DNA of 64,000 nt from Fructobacillus evanidus. GTDB taxonomy: Bacteria > Bacillota > Bacilli > Lactobacillales > Lactobacillaceae. The stretch lies in NCBI RefSeq assembly GCF_963580165.1, contig NZ_CAUZLM010000001.1, forward strand, positions 62,001-126,000, given 5' to 3'. A program made the translations under genes and the position numbers. The stretch's first letter is position 1, and each line of letters starts with the position of its first letter. Shown piece after piece: positions 1 to 7,177 of the stretch. Below the pieces are notes generated by a model. The model had not been told where the DNA came from and made no database searches. It worked only from the letters and a program-made list of their open reading frames with translations.

Positions 1-254
1 CTTATGATGTTATTTTAGATGGGCAAAATCAACCCGTTGGCATTATTAAAAATGATGCTGTCACAATTGAACAGTACCTAGATGTTAACGCCCAACATGC
101 CTATGAAGAGGGCGAAGGGGACCGCTCGTTAGCCTATTGGCGCCAGGTGCACCATGAGTTTTTCACTGCCGCCTACCACGAAGAGGGCAAGGCGTTTCGA
201 GAAAATCAGGCACAAATTGTCCTGGAAAAATTTCACTTAGTTTATCCACAATAA
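1..254 (+). CDS. ASCH domain protein, 3' end only
   Basis: The open frame runs in from the left edge (first full codon at base 3) and ends at TAA 252-254, leaving 83 residues. The stretch EGEGDRSLAYWRQVHHEFF followed by a C-terminal LEKFHLVYPQ is typical of the C-terminal half of ASCH-domain proteins, a PUA-like fold thought to bind RNA or modified nucleotides. The start and N-terminal half lie outside the window, so the full length cannot be judged. It ends just before a strong hairpin terminator. The family call is fairly sure from the WRQVHHEFF and VVYP-like signatures; the cellular role is not known. Confidence 0.75.
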   Translation, partial: YDVILDGQNQPVGIIKNDAVTIEQYLDVNAQHAYEEGEGDRSLAYWRQVHHEFFTAAYHEEGKAFRENQAQIVLEKFHLVYPQ

Positions 255-255
255 A

Positions 256-288
256 AAGGCCGAAACAAGATTGTTTCGACCTTTTTGT
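256..288 (+). terminator. Intrinsic terminator after the ASCH gene
   Basis: The arms GGCCGAAACA and TGTTTCGACC pair with one mismatch around a 4-base loop and are followed by a T run. The A run on the other side means it can also stop the convergent small membrane gene on the minus strand. Confidence 0.8.
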
Positions 289-329
289 CTGCTTATTAGC
301 AGAGCTGAGATTATTCTGATTTGGAATAT

Positions 330-575
330 TTAGTAAATTGATTTTGCGTGGTTGGCAGTTGCCATGAGGGTGATGTTGCCTGCTAATAAAAGTGTGGCAA
401 AGGCAATCCAATTATCGCTCTTGAAAACGAAGAAAAAGCAGATTACAAAAATTATGGAGTAGGCAAAGGGGATGACAAATTGCACCCAGGTATTTAGACT
501 GAATTTGACAATAATCGCCTGGGCCAAAATCACGAGCATTGAAATAAAGATAAACGCAGATTTTTCACTTGCCAT
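330..575 (-). CDS. Small three-helix membrane protein, unknown
   Basis: This encodes 81 residues. I chose the inner ATG (complement 573-575) because an AGGGGAGGA Shine-Dalgarno lies about six bases before it; an upstream ATG at 602 has none. After a short polar start (MASEKSA) there are three hydrophobic stretches: about residues 8-25, 29-50 and 56-73. There are no catalytic or binding motifs. It stands alone between the terminator at 256-288 and an intergenic stretch. I do not recognise the family. It is probably an integral membrane protein of unknown role. Confidence 0.65.
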   Translation of the reverse strand: MASEKSAFIFISMLVILAQAIIVKFSLNTWVQFVIPFAYSIIFVICFFFVFKSDNWIAFATLLLAGNITLMATANHAKSIY

Positions 576-842
576 TTTTAATCCTCCCCTAATTGTCATC
601 ACGACACCATTCTAAACTTCTCTAAGGATAATTGTAGCATGGAATTTCATATTTTTCTAAGAAAAAACTAGTAAAAAGGACTCAATTTATTATTTTTTAA
701 TATTTATTGGGGAAAAATTGCTATTAAGCGAGAAAATTTTTGAATTTATCATTTCATTTCTAATTTTTTCTGGTATGCTGTCCTTAGAAAAAGTTTCACC
801 CGAGACTTTGAGTAGGTGGGCAGGCCCCCGGGGAGAAAGCAG

Positions 843-1046
843 ATGCAAACACTGGTCATGCACTATCGTCGAACTTTTGCGACCTTCTTTGTCGCAGTTT
901 TGGAATTTTTTTTCGTGTTTATTGGGTCTTTGATTTCGCCTGGAGAACCGATATCCTACTGGGTGTCGCTCTACTTGGGACTAGCTGTTATTACCGTCCT
1001 GTCGATGCTCGTTGACTGGTTTGTCAAAAAGTGTTGGAAAAAATAA
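843..1046 (+). CDS. Small two-helix membrane protein, paralogue of 3665-3886
   Basis: This encodes 67 residues. I took the ATG at 843, which has GGGAG about eight bases upstream, rather than the frame's earlier ATG at 816. The protein has two hydrophobic helices joined by a short polar loop containing SPGEPISYW, and a basic tail KKCWKK. The gene at 3665 encodes the same pattern: an R-T pair before helix 1, an F/I-SPG loop, a W in the loop, helix 2, then a basic tail. The two look like diverged duplicates. No function is assigned. The loop SPG and the basic end suggest both termini face the cytoplasm, which is inference. Confidence 0.65.
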   Translation: MQTLVMHYRRTFATFFVAVLEFFFVFIGSLISPGEPISYWVSLYLGLAVITVLSMLVDWFVKKCWKK

Positions 1047-1065
1047 AGTTTTAGGTCATTCTAAA

Positions 1066-1138
1066 TAAAAAATCAGTCTCGCAGTGCTATGAGCCTTAAA
1101 ATTTGGGTTCATGTCAAGTTATTGCGAGGCTGATTTTT
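1066..1138. terminator. Bidirectional terminator with paired AAAATCAG boxes
   Basis: The arm starting AAAAATCAGTCTCGCAGT (about 1067-1084) pairs with ATTGCGAGGCTGATTTTTT (about 1120-1138) with two mismatches and a loop of about 36 bases. It sits between the convergent genes 843-1046 (+) and the LysR gene (-), and has T runs on both strands. Its arm tips are one AAAATCAG and one CTGATTTT octamer. Confidence 0.75.
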
Positions 1139-1168
1139 TTAATTGGTAATCATGGATGCTAGCTAAAT

Positions 1169-2032
1169 TTACAGGGCATCCCGATGTGTTTGGACAAACT
1201 TAACGAAATTTTTAGCGCCGTTGGTGAGCAGCCCATCATTTTTTTGTAACAGGCTAATGGATCGGCTGATGGTCGGTACTGTGTCGAATGATTTAATCTG
1301 GTAGAGCGACTCGGTTTCCTCATCCATTGGCATGATGCTGTAGCCTAGGCCTTGTTCGACCATGAGGATTGTTGAAAAACTATCGTGTAGCCGCAATTTC
1401 ATCTTGGGCTCAATGCCAATTTTTTGGAACTCTGAGACCGATTCACTAAAGAGACCTTCTTCGAGGAGGATGTAGTCGTAGTTTGTTAAATCAGCGAGTG
1501 GAATCGGCTGATTTTCTGGAAAATTCTGAGCAAGTTGTAACGGTAAAATCGCCTTGAGGACTTGGTGTTGGATAACTAAGCCGTTCTCGGTGACATCGCC
1601 GTTGACGAAACCAATATCTGCCTCGCCGTTTTCAATCCAGTTGGGAATGCTGGTGCCATCACCTTGGATAATGGCAAATTCAACATTCTCAAATTGCTTT
1701 TGAAAATTGGCGATTAACTTTGGCAACCACTGCTGTGAAATGCTGGGGATGGTGGCAATTTTGATAACGGTACTTTCGCCCTGAATCTCTTGCTTTTGCT
1801 CCTCGAGTGCTTGGTAATCATTGAGCAGCTGGTTGATAAATGGAAAGATGCGTTCACCTTCTGGCGTTAGGCTGATTTGCCGGTGCTTTTTGATTAATAA
1901 GGGAAAGCCCAAGTCATTTTCAAGGCTGGCAATCATTTGGGTGACAGCGGGTTGGGTATAGCCTAAAATTTTGGCCGCCTTGGTGATATTTTGTTGCTCT
2001 AAAATAATTTTTAATGCCAAAAATTTATTCAT
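1169..2032 (-). CDS. LysR family transcriptional regulator
   Basis: This encodes 287 residues, the usual length for the family. Residues 1-60 form the winged helix-turn-helix (AAKILGYTQPAVTQMIASLE is the recognition part) and residues 85-280 a periplasmic-binding-like effector domain (IATIPSISQQW near its start). AAGGAG precedes the ATG. It is divergent from the EamA exporter at 2115, with an 82-base gap that holds an inverted repeat (2046-2072). The classic arrangement suggests that this protein controls the exporter gene and itself. The effector is unknown; effectors of LysR proteins paired with EamA exporters are often amino acids or small metabolites. Confidence 0.9.
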   Translation of the reverse strand: MNKFLALKIILEQQNITKAAKILGYTQPAVTQMIASLENDLGFPLLIKKHRQISLTPEGERIFPFINQLLNDYQALEEQKQEIQGESTVIKIATIPSISQQWLPKLIANFQKQFENVEFAIIQGDGTSIPNWIENGEADIGFVNGDVTENGLVIQHQVLKAILPLQLAQNFPENQPIPLADLTNYDYILLEEGLFSESVSEFQKIGIEPKMKLRLHDSFSTILMVEQGLGYSIMPMDEETESLYQIKSFDTVPTISRSISLLQKNDGLLTNGAKNFVKFVQTHRDAL

Positions 2033-2045
2033 AAGTTCTCCTTAT

Positions 2046-2072
2046 ATTGAAATAAAAATTATCAATTTCAAT
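2046..2072. promoter_or_regulatory. Probable LysR operator
   Basis: An exact dyad, ATTGAAAT - 11 bases - ATTTCAAT, lies in the gap between the divergent LysR and EamA genes. Dyads of about this span in a divergent promoter are the usual LysR binding site; the assignment is from position and symmetry. Confidence 0.55.
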
Positions 2073-2114
2073 TATAATCGATTCTATTTTATATTGGTTA
2101 AAGAGGAAGAACAC

Positions 2115-3026
2115 ATGAATAATACGAAAAAACAAGTTGGCATTCTTTTTGCTATATTGGGGGCATCGTGCTGGGGCATTAGCGGTGTCGCCAGTCAATA
2201 TTTATTTCATCACACCGCAGTTCACCCCGTGAGTTTGGTCGGGCTAAGGCTCTTTGTTGGTGGCATCCTGTGCCTATTGACCGCCTTGGTTCAACCAAGT
2301 AGTCGTCAGCTCGTTTTGGGTATTTGGCAGCAGAAGCGGACCCGGAACCGGCTTTTATTATTTAGCCTATTTGGCTTTTTACCATCACAATTGTCCTATT
2401 TTTTGTCCATTAGCTACGGCAACGTTGCAACGGCCGCGGCGCTACAGTTTTTGAGCCCGACGCTTACGCTGATTTTTATGATGATTGCTTGGCACCACCG
2501 GCCAAATCGTCTGGAGACACTAGCGATTGTGATTAGCTTTTCTGGTACGGTTTTATTGATTACGAACGGTAACTTATCAACGTTTGTTGTTTCGGTCTGG
2601 GCCATCTTTTGGGGCCTGATGTCCGGTGTTGGTCAGATAGCCTATAGTTTACTGCCAAAGCCTTTGTTGAAGGAATACCCAACGAGCGTGGTTGTTGGCT
2701 GGGGGATGCTTTTGGGTAGTTTGCCATTGTTACCGGCTAGCTTCCGTGATCATTCGTTTTATCAATTAACGAATTGGCAGTGGGCAAACGTGCTTTTTAT
2801 CGTTATTGTTGGCACATTTGTGGCCTGTCTGTGTTATATCAATAGTTTAAAGTTCCTATCAGCGACAATTGCACAGATTTTAGGATCGTTTGAACCGCTG
2901 ACCGCAGCTTTGTTTTCGGTTCTGTTCCTCGGACAAAATCTTGGCCTGGTTGAAGTACTGGGAATTTTGTTAATCGTGAGCGTGGTTTTGCTACAAAAGC
3001 CACAGCGGAGTGCGCACGCTTCTTAA
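2115..3026 (+). CDS. EamA/DMT family membrane exporter
   Basis: This encodes 303 residues from the ATG at 2115 (AGAGGAAGA upstream); longer frame starts upstream overlap the operator. It has ten hydrophobic helices in two EamA repeats of five: the first begins GILFAILGASCWGISGVASQ and the second around residue 150 (FVVSVWAIFWGLMSG). The end of repeat 2 has the family's GSFEPLTAALFSVLFLGQ signature. It is a drug/metabolite-transporter superfamily permease, in the cytoplasmic membrane, probably exporting a small organic molecule. It is divergent from and probably regulated by the LysR protein. The substrate cannot be told from sequence. Confidence 0.88.
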   Translation: MNNTKKQVGILFAILGASCWGISGVASQYLFHHTAVHPVSLVGLRLFVGGILCLLTALVQPSSRQLVLGIWQQKRTRNRLLLFSLFGFLPSQLSYFLSISYGNVATAAALQFLSPTLTLIFMMIAWHHRPNRLETLAIVISFSGTVLLITNGNLSTFVVSVWAIFWGLMSGVGQIAYSLLPKPLLKEYPTSVVVGWGMLLGSLPLLPASFRDHSFYQLTNWQWANVLFIVIVGTFVACLCYINSLKFLSATIAQILGSFEPLTAALFSVLFLGQNLGLVEVLGILLIVSVVLLQKPQRSAHAS

Positions 3027-3033
3027 ATAATGA

Positions 3034-3066
3034 AAAATCAGCCGTGATTTAGTGGCTGATTTTTTA
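3034..3066 (+). terminator. Terminator built from an inverted AAAATCAG pair
   Basis: AAAAATCAGCC (3033-3043) pairs perfectly with GGCTGATTTTT (3054-3064), with a 10-base loop, then T's. The arms contain exactly one AAAATCAG and one CTGATTTT. Confidence 0.85.
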
Positions 3067-3158
3067 TTTGGGTCTTTTAAAGGTGGCGGTTTGGGCGAGG
3101 CTTATTTTCCGTGAGCCGGGCAGGAAAAACAAATACTAGAATCTTTTTAACATTTGTC

Positions 3159-3187
3159 TTTAAAATTTGTCATGATAGTATTATAAT
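3159..3187 (+). promoter_or_regulatory. Promoter of the small charged-protein pair
   Basis: TATAAT at 3182-3187, with a weak -35 (TTTAAA, 3159-3164) 17 bases upstream. It precedes the gene at 3217 by about 30 bases. Confidence 0.5.
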
Positions 3188-3216
3188 CGTAATATATCGA
3201 AAAGGGGGAATTAAGG

Positions 3217-3411
3217 ATGGCAACATTACGTGATGGTTCAAAGGAGAACCGCGAATCTTTTGATGAGGCAAAGAATAAGCAGGCTCAAGAACACGCCGCT
3301 GAAGCCCACGAAGAGAAGGCAAACACCCGTGTTGAGGATGCCAAGCATAAGGATGCTCGCTACGACAACGAGGAATTCGAGAACGAAAAGAAAGAATTCG
3401 AAGGTCAATAA
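3217..3411 (+). CDS. Small highly charged helical protein
   Basis: This encodes 64 residues after a GGGGGAATTAAGG ribosome site. The protein is almost wholly charged or polar (D, E, K, N, R, Q and A), with no hydrophobic core, so it is probably disordered or a single long helix. The segment TRVEDAKHKDARYDNEEFE matches REVEDAKRQDERLEKQSEF in the next gene, showing that the two are tandem paralogues. The composition recalls small stress or hydrophilin-like proteins, but no family is recognised. It is transcribed from the promoter at 3159-3187 and is followed 21 bases later by its paralogue and then a terminator. Confidence 0.7.
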   Translation: MATLRDGSKENRESFDEAKNKQAQEHAAEAHEEKANTRVEDAKHKDARYDNEEFENEKKEFEGQ

Positions 3412-3432
3412 GCACAATCGGGGGAAATCATT

Positions 3433-3570
3433 ATGGAAAAAAAGCATGAATTTGAAGCGGCAGATGCCCGCGAAGTTGAAGATGCTAAGCGCCAAGATGA
3501 ACGCCTAGAAAAGCAATCAGAGTTCGTTAAGTCATCGCACGAAAGTCGTGAGAAGGCTGACGAAAAGTAA
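3433..3570 (+). CDS. Second small charged protein, paralogue of the preceding gene
   Basis: This encodes 45 residues starting MEKKHEFEAADAREVEDAK. A GGGGA ribosome site lies eight bases before the ATG and the frame ends TAA just before a terminator, which together support a real gene despite its size. Like its neighbour it is nearly all charged and shares the R-x-VEDAK-x-x-D-x-R core. A conserved shared core in two consecutive frames with good ribosome sites argues that both are translated. The role is unknown; a protective or nucleic-acid-associated function is only a guess. Confidence 0.65.
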   Translation: MEKKHEFEAADAREVEDAKRQDERLEKQSEFVKSSHESREKADEK

Positions 3571-3573
3571 GCT

Positions 3574-3598
3574 AAAACGCCCGTTCGGGGCGTTTTTT
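3574..3598 (+). terminator. Terminator of the small charged-protein pair
   Basis: AAAACGCCC and GGGCGTTTT pair around a short loop, followed by a T run. Confidence 0.85.
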
Positions 3599-3607
3599 AT
3601 TGTCTTT

Positions 3608-3636
3608 TTGTAAAAATATTGAGGATTGGTTACAAT
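3608..3636 (+). promoter_or_regulatory. Promoter of the small membrane gene
   Basis: TTGTAA (3608-3613), 17-base spacer, TACAAT (3631-3636), 28 bases before the ATG at 3665. Confidence 0.65.
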
Positions 3637-3664
3637 AAATGGGAAAGAAAAGGAATAATTCGAC

Positions 3665-3886
3665 ATGAAAAATAAGATAACCGAACTGACCATTCTCTAT
3701 CCACGAACAGCCGCAATCGTTTTGGTAACTGTTCTCAATATTATTTACATTTTATTAGTGAACTTGTTTTCGCCCGGTCAATCTTTTCTTGGCTGGCTGA
3801 ATAGTCTGATTGTTAATGTGGCTGGTTTTGCAGTGCTAATGGTCCTCAGCTGGTTATGGACGAAATTTGTTAATCGAAAAAAATAA
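3665..3886 (+). CDS. Small two-helix membrane protein, paralogue of 843-1046
   Basis: This encodes 73 residues, with AAGGA upstream of the ATG and its own promoter. There are two hydrophobic helices, about residues 17-37 and 48-66, separated by a loop with LFSPGQSFLGW, and a basic tail (VNRKK). It is a diverged copy of the protein at 843-1046: same order, same SPG loop and same Y-x-RT start before helix 1. It stands as a monocistronic unit between a promoter and a strong terminator. No function is recognised. Confidence 0.7.
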   Translation: MKNKITELTILYPRTAAIVLVTVLNIIYILLVNLFSPGQSFLGWLNSLIVNVAGFAVLMVLSWLWTKFVNRKK

Positions 3887-3917
3887 AGGAGTTGCTCTTG
3901 ATGAGCAACTCCTTTTT
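3886..3917. terminator. Bidirectional terminator
   Basis: AAGGAGTTGCTC pairs perfectly with GAGCAACTCCTT around a 5-base loop, with A and T runs on either side. It serves the + gene ending at 3886 and the convergent DUF3021 gene ending at 3929. Confidence 0.85.
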
Positions 3918-3928
3918 GGTTAAGGGGA

Positions 3929-4369
3929 TTACTTGAGATTTTTGTTTAGTTCACGAACTAATTTTTTCGCTTGAGCCATGGAAATGAACCAAATAAGCAA
4001 ATAAATCAGTAGATAAATGAATGTATAAAATGCCAGCCATGAAAGGGAAAGAGGGAACCAGCCCGCTAAAATAGCCAAAATCGTGAATCCAACGTAAGTC
4101 ACTGAAAAGTGTTCGATTGTTCGACGGGTAATACTCAGGTGATCATTTTGAAAAATTGTATCGGAAAGAGAAAAGAGGATGCCCATGAGTGCCCAAAGAA
4201 CGATGGAACATACTAAAGCAGTGAGTGGTCGGTGAAAGTGATTCGTAAAGGTTGGACCGGAGGCAACTAAGTTGGGTAATTGGTAGGCATATGAGAAAGA
4301 AACAGCAAACAAAAGACCAATATTAATTCCTACACTAGCGCCCAATACAATTTTTTTTAAAATTTTCAT
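3929..4369 (-). CDS. DUF3021 family membrane protein
   Basis: This encodes 146 residues with four hydrophobic helices: about residues 8-28, 50-70, 87-107 and 110-133. Its pairing with an immediately upstream LytTR DNA-binding protein (4-base ATGA overlap) is the standard arrangement for DUF3021 proteins in Lactobacillales. The membrane protein is thought to hold or inhibit its LytTR partner at the membrane; that role is family knowledge by analogy with other LytTR-inhibitor pairs and is not shown here. It is the last gene of its operon, before a bidirectional terminator. Confidence 0.8.
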   Translation of the reverse strand: MKILKKIVLGASVGINIGLLFAVSFSYAYQLPNLVASGPTFTNHFHRPLTALVCSIVLWALMGILFSLSDTIFQNDHLSITRRTIEHFSVTYVGFTILAILAGWFPLSLSWLAFYTFIYLLIYLLIWFISMAQAKKLVRELNKNLK

Positions 4370-4809
4370 GATAGCTTCTCCTTTTTGATGCGTCGCATGT
4401 AGCGCCTTGAAGCAAAAGTAGTTTGACCATCTCGTAAGATAACTTCATAGGCACCTGTTTTACTAAGCTCAAAGCGCTGAATGAAGTGGCGGTTAATGAT
4501 TTCGGATTGAGAAATTTGAATAAATAAGTTCTCTGGTAAAAAGTCGGCTAGTTCATAAATCCGTTTTTGTGTTTTATAGCGCTGGCCGTCAACTTGGCAA
4601 TAAACCGCATGCTCTTCTGTGTAAAAGCGATCGATGTTGGGTAGTTCAATTTGTTGGTAATCTTCTTGGTCTTTGACAAAGAGGCTACTGTGATTGATAA
4701 CGCTTTGAATTTCGTGCTCGAGGTAGACAATTTCGGCCGTTTTTTGCTTAGCGAAAATTACGATGTTGGGTGTCTGAGTATTTTGATCAATTTTGGTGGA
4801 TACTTTCAT
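4366..4809 (-). CDS. LytTR domain transcriptional regulator
   Basis: This encodes 147 residues from the ATG at 4809, which follows an AAAGGAAAAAGC ribosome site; a longer frame start at 4860 has none. The C-terminal 100 residues form the LytTR DNA-binding domain (ELADFLPENLFIQISQSEI, then ILRDGQTTFASRRYMRRIKK). There is no response-regulator receiver domain, so it is not a two-component regulator; control probably comes from the overlapping DUF3021 membrane protein. Such pairs commonly activate their own operon. Targets are unknown. Confidence 0.87.
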   Translation of the reverse strand: MKVSTKIDQNTQTPNIVIFAKQKTAEIVYLEHEIQSVINHSSLFVKDQEDYQQIELPNIDRFYTEEHAVYCQVDGQRYKTQKRIYELADFLPENLFIQISQSEIINRHFIQRFELSKTGAYEVILRDGQTTFASRRYMRRIKKEKLS

Positions 4810-5083
4810 TGCTTTTTCCTTTTGACACTGTTTTGTTAAATTCACTGTAAAACAAATCAAAGGAAAAAGGGGGTGGATTTTACTATTTGGTCTTTATTGT
4901 TGAAAAATCGGTTAAAAATAGAAGGTTAATTTATAAATTTTTATATAAAAGAGAATTGTTCCAATTTAAATCAGGAGATTTAATCGGCTTTTGATTGTCG
5001 TTGTTTTATTTTTTAATCTTTTTGCCATTTTTAAGGCGCTGAATGTTTCCATATTGCTTAAATGAAAGTGTAATGAGAATAAC

Positions 5084-5112
5084 ATTAAGATTAATTTCCT
5101 TTATGGTATAAT
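5084..5112 (+). promoter_or_regulatory. pdxST promoter region within the 4810-5199 gap
   Basis: TATAAT at 5107-5112 lies 87 bases before pdxS; the -35 is weak (around ATTAAG, 5084-5089). The 390-base gap between the LytTR gene and pdxS is AT-rich and holds this promoter, one CTGATTTT octamer (5138-5145) in the leader, and, toward 4810-4920, the divergent upstream region of the LytTR gene. I see no gene in it and no PdxR-type regulator beside pdxS. Confidence 0.5.
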
Positions 5113-5199
5113 CATTCTATCCAAAAGTTCGGTTTTACTGATTTTGGAAATTTATTTTTTAATCATTTTATTAGAATAGATTGTGGAGGATGTATTGTC

Positions 5200-6084
5200 A
5201 TGAAGGAAACTGGATCAACAACAGTCAAGCGTGGTATGGCGCAGATGCAAAAGGGCGGGGTCATCATGGATGTCGCCAACGTTGAACAGGCAAAGATTGC
5301 AGAAGAAGCCGGCGCTGTTGCTGTGATGGCCTTAGAACGAGTACCATCGGATATCCGTGCTGCTGGGGGAGTTGCGCGGATGTCAGATCCAGCGATGATT
5401 GAAGAAATCATGGCTGCTGTTTCAATCCCTGTAATGGCCAAGGCTCGTATCGGTCATATTGCCGAAGCCCACGTTTTGGAAAGTATCGGTGTGGACTATA
5501 TCGATGAAAGTGAAGTGTTGACGCCTGCCGATGACAATTTCCACATTGCTAAGAATGAATTTACAGTGCCATTTGTTTGTGGTTGCCGTGACCTTGGAGA
5601 AGCATTGCGTCGAATTGGTGAAGGTGCTTCAATGTTGCGGACGAAGGGTGAACCCGGTACGGGGGATGTTGTGGAAGCTGTTCGCCACATGCAAAAGGTG
5701 AACGAACAAATTCGTCACATTCAAAACGAAAAGCCCGAACATTTGATGGCCATTGCTCGTGACTTGCGGGCACCATTGGACTTGGTTCAAGAAATTCATG
5801 AAACCGGCAAGTTGCCAGTTGTTAACTTTGCTGCCGGTGGTATTTCAACACCAGCCGATGCTGCTTTGATGATGAACCTTGGTGCCGATGGGGTCTTTGT
5901 TGGTTCTGGTATTTTCAAATCAGAAAATCCAGCTAAGTTTGCCAAGGCCATTGTGACTGCAACGGCTAATCCAACTGACTACCACTTGATTGCCGAAGTT
6001 TCAAAGAACTTGGGTGCCCCAATGAAGGGAATCGATACGGCAACTTTGCACGATGAAGACAAGATGGCTCCTCGCGGAATCTAA
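5200..6084 (+). CDS. pdxS: Pyridoxal 5'-phosphate synthase, lyase subunit PdxS
   Basis: This encodes 294 residues, full length for the family. It makes pyridoxal 5'-phosphate from ribose 5-phosphate, glyceraldehyde 3-phosphate and ammonia supplied by PdxT, in the cytoplasm as a 12-mer decorated with PdxT. Visible signatures are the GGVIMDV start of the barrel, the Schiff-base lysine in MAKARIGH (about residue 79), the second catalytic lysine in MLRTKGEPGTG (about 147), and the phosphate loop NFAAGGISTPADAALMM...GADGVFVGSGIFKS. GTGGAGG precedes the ATG. pdxT follows 24 bases downstream in the same operon. Confidence 0.97.
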   Translation: MKETGSTTVKRGMAQMQKGGVIMDVANVEQAKIAEEAGAVAVMALERVPSDIRAAGGVARMSDPAMIEEIMAAVSIPVMAKARIGHIAEAHVLESIGVDYIDESEVLTPADDNFHIAKNEFTVPFVCGCRDLGEALRRIGEGASMLRTKGEPGTGDVVEAVRHMQKVNEQIRHIQNEKPEHLMAIARDLRAPLDLVQEIHETGKLPVVNFAAGGISTPADAALMMNLGADGVFVGSGIFKSENPAKFAKAIVTATANPTDYHLIAEVSKNLGAPMKGIDTATLHDEDKMAPRGI

Positions 6085-6108
6085 TCAATTGAAAAAAGGA
6101 GCAAGCAA

Positions 6109-6660
6109 ATGGTAATTGGTGTTTTAGATTTACAAGGCGCTGTTGACGAGCATATCCAAATGCTTGCCCAGTGTGGTGTGACAGGTAAAAAGGTGCTCTC
6201 AGAGGAAGACTTAAATCAGGTCGATGGTTTGATTATTCCTGGTGGCGAGAGTACGGCAATTATGAACCTGTTGCTCAAGTTTGATTTGTTAAAGCCCCTT
6301 CAGGAGAAGGTGGCAGCAGGATTGCCAATCTTTGGAACCTGCGCTGGTTTGGTACTCTTATCCCGTCCGGATGCTTTGGCTGGTATTGAAGGTGAAGTGG
6401 AACGGAACGGCTTTGGCCGACAAAAGGATAGCTTCCAAGCTGATATCGATTTAGCTGGTTTTAATCAACCGTTTCCCGGCATCTTCATCCGTGCTCCTTA
6501 TTTGAAGCAGGTAGCAGATGATGTTGAAGTACTGGCAAAGATTGACGATGACCGAATTATTGCCGTTAAGCATGGCAAGATTTTGGCAACGTCATTCCAC
6601 CCAGAATTGTCCGATGATACTCGGATGCACCAACTTTTCTTGGAGATGGTCAGCGCCTAA
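6109..6660 (+). CDS. pdxT: Pyridoxal 5'-phosphate synthase, glutaminase subunit PdxT
   Basis: This encodes 183 residues. It is a class I glutamine amidotransferase that hydrolyses glutamine and channels ammonia to PdxS. The oxyanion strand GGESTAI, the nucleophile in FGTCAGLVLLS (about Cys 76) and the His-Glu pair in SFHPEL (about 164-166) are all present, so it should be active. AAAAGGAG precedes the ATG. It follows pdxS and is closed by the terminator at 6701, so pdxST forms a two-gene unit. Confidence 0.96.
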   Translation: MVIGVLDLQGAVDEHIQMLAQCGVTGKKVLSEEDLNQVDGLIIPGGESTAIMNLLLKFDLLKPLQEKVAAGLPIFGTCAGLVLLSRPDALAGIEGEVERNGFGRQKDSFQADIDLAGFNQPFPGIFIRAPYLKQVADDVEVLAKIDDDRIIAVKHGKILATSFHPELSDDTRMHQLFLEMVSA

Positions 6661-6700
6661 GCCTGATTGGAATAAATGAACGATAAGATGAATTTAAAAG

Positions 6701-6734
6701 ACAGCGATGGCGTGCATGCCATTGCTGTTTTTTT
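6701..6734 (+). terminator. Terminator of pdxST
   Basis: ACAGCGATGGC pairs with GCCATTGCTGT (one mismatch) around a short loop, followed by seven T's. Confidence 0.85.
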
Positions 6735-6767
6735 AGTGTAGAAATTAAACTTTAAAAGCAGTGAATG

Positions 6768-6802
6768 TTTTTTGACTATTTAGTCAAAAAAAGAACTATA
6801 AT
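6768..6802 (+). promoter_or_regulatory. Promoter with a perfect palindromic operator for the TetR gene
   Basis: TTTTTTGACTA (6768-6778), TT, TAGTCAAAAAA (6781-6791) is an exact 11-base-pair dyad. The -35 (TTGACT, 6772-6777) lies inside its left arm, and TATAAT (6797-6802) follows 19 bases later. The A of the start codon is only seven bases past the -10 box, so the transcript would begin at or next to the ATG. Position suggests autorepression by the TetR protein. Confidence 0.75.
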
Positions 6803-6808
6803 ACACCC

Positions 6809-7177
6809 ATGGGACGAAATAAAAAATTTGATACGGTTGAAACAATAGGACAAATACAGCGAGTATTTATTCAAAAGGGTTATAATGCGACTTCTCTTGA
6901 TGACTTAGTGCAAGCGACGGGGTTACTACGTGGTAGTTTATACAGTACCTTTGGCAGTAAGGAGGGGATGTTCATTGCAGCTCTATCAGATAGTCTTGAA
7001 AAGGAAAGTGAGGAGAGCTGGCACTTAATTTTGATTGCAATGATTGAACTTACTAATCAAAGTAAGCGAGTTTTTGAAATCATAAATCAGTGGTATCATC
7101 ATCAGTCTTATCAAGCGGTCACGGAAAAACTAGGTCAAATTGTATTAAAAGAGAGTGGAATAACGGAGGTGAAATGA
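6809..7177 (+). CDS. TetR family regulator, short
   Basis: This encodes 122 residues; TetR proteins usually have about 190. The N-terminal DNA-binding domain is intact: IQRVFIQKGYNATSLDDLVQ, then the recognition helix region LLRGSLYSTFGSKEGMF. The ligand-binding half is cut short after about 70 residues, although the stop is clean and flows into the next gene with good spacing. There is no Shine-Dalgarno; the -10 box ends six bases before the ATG, so it looks leaderless. A perfect palindrome overlaps its own -35. The short C-terminal half could still dimerise or could be a frameshifted remnant. The partner gene at 7177 overlaps its stop. Confidence 0.8.
   Translation: MGRNKKFDTVETIGQIQRVFIQKGYNATSLDDLVQATGLLRGSLYSTFGSKEGMFIAALSDSLEKESEESWHLILIAMIELTNQSKRVFEIINQWYHHQSYQAVTEKLGQIVLKESGITEVK

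Noticed and set aside
718..933. 71-residue + frame overlapping the two-helix membrane gene
   Set aside because: TTG start without ribosome site, other frame of a better-supported gene, and runs across its promoter region.
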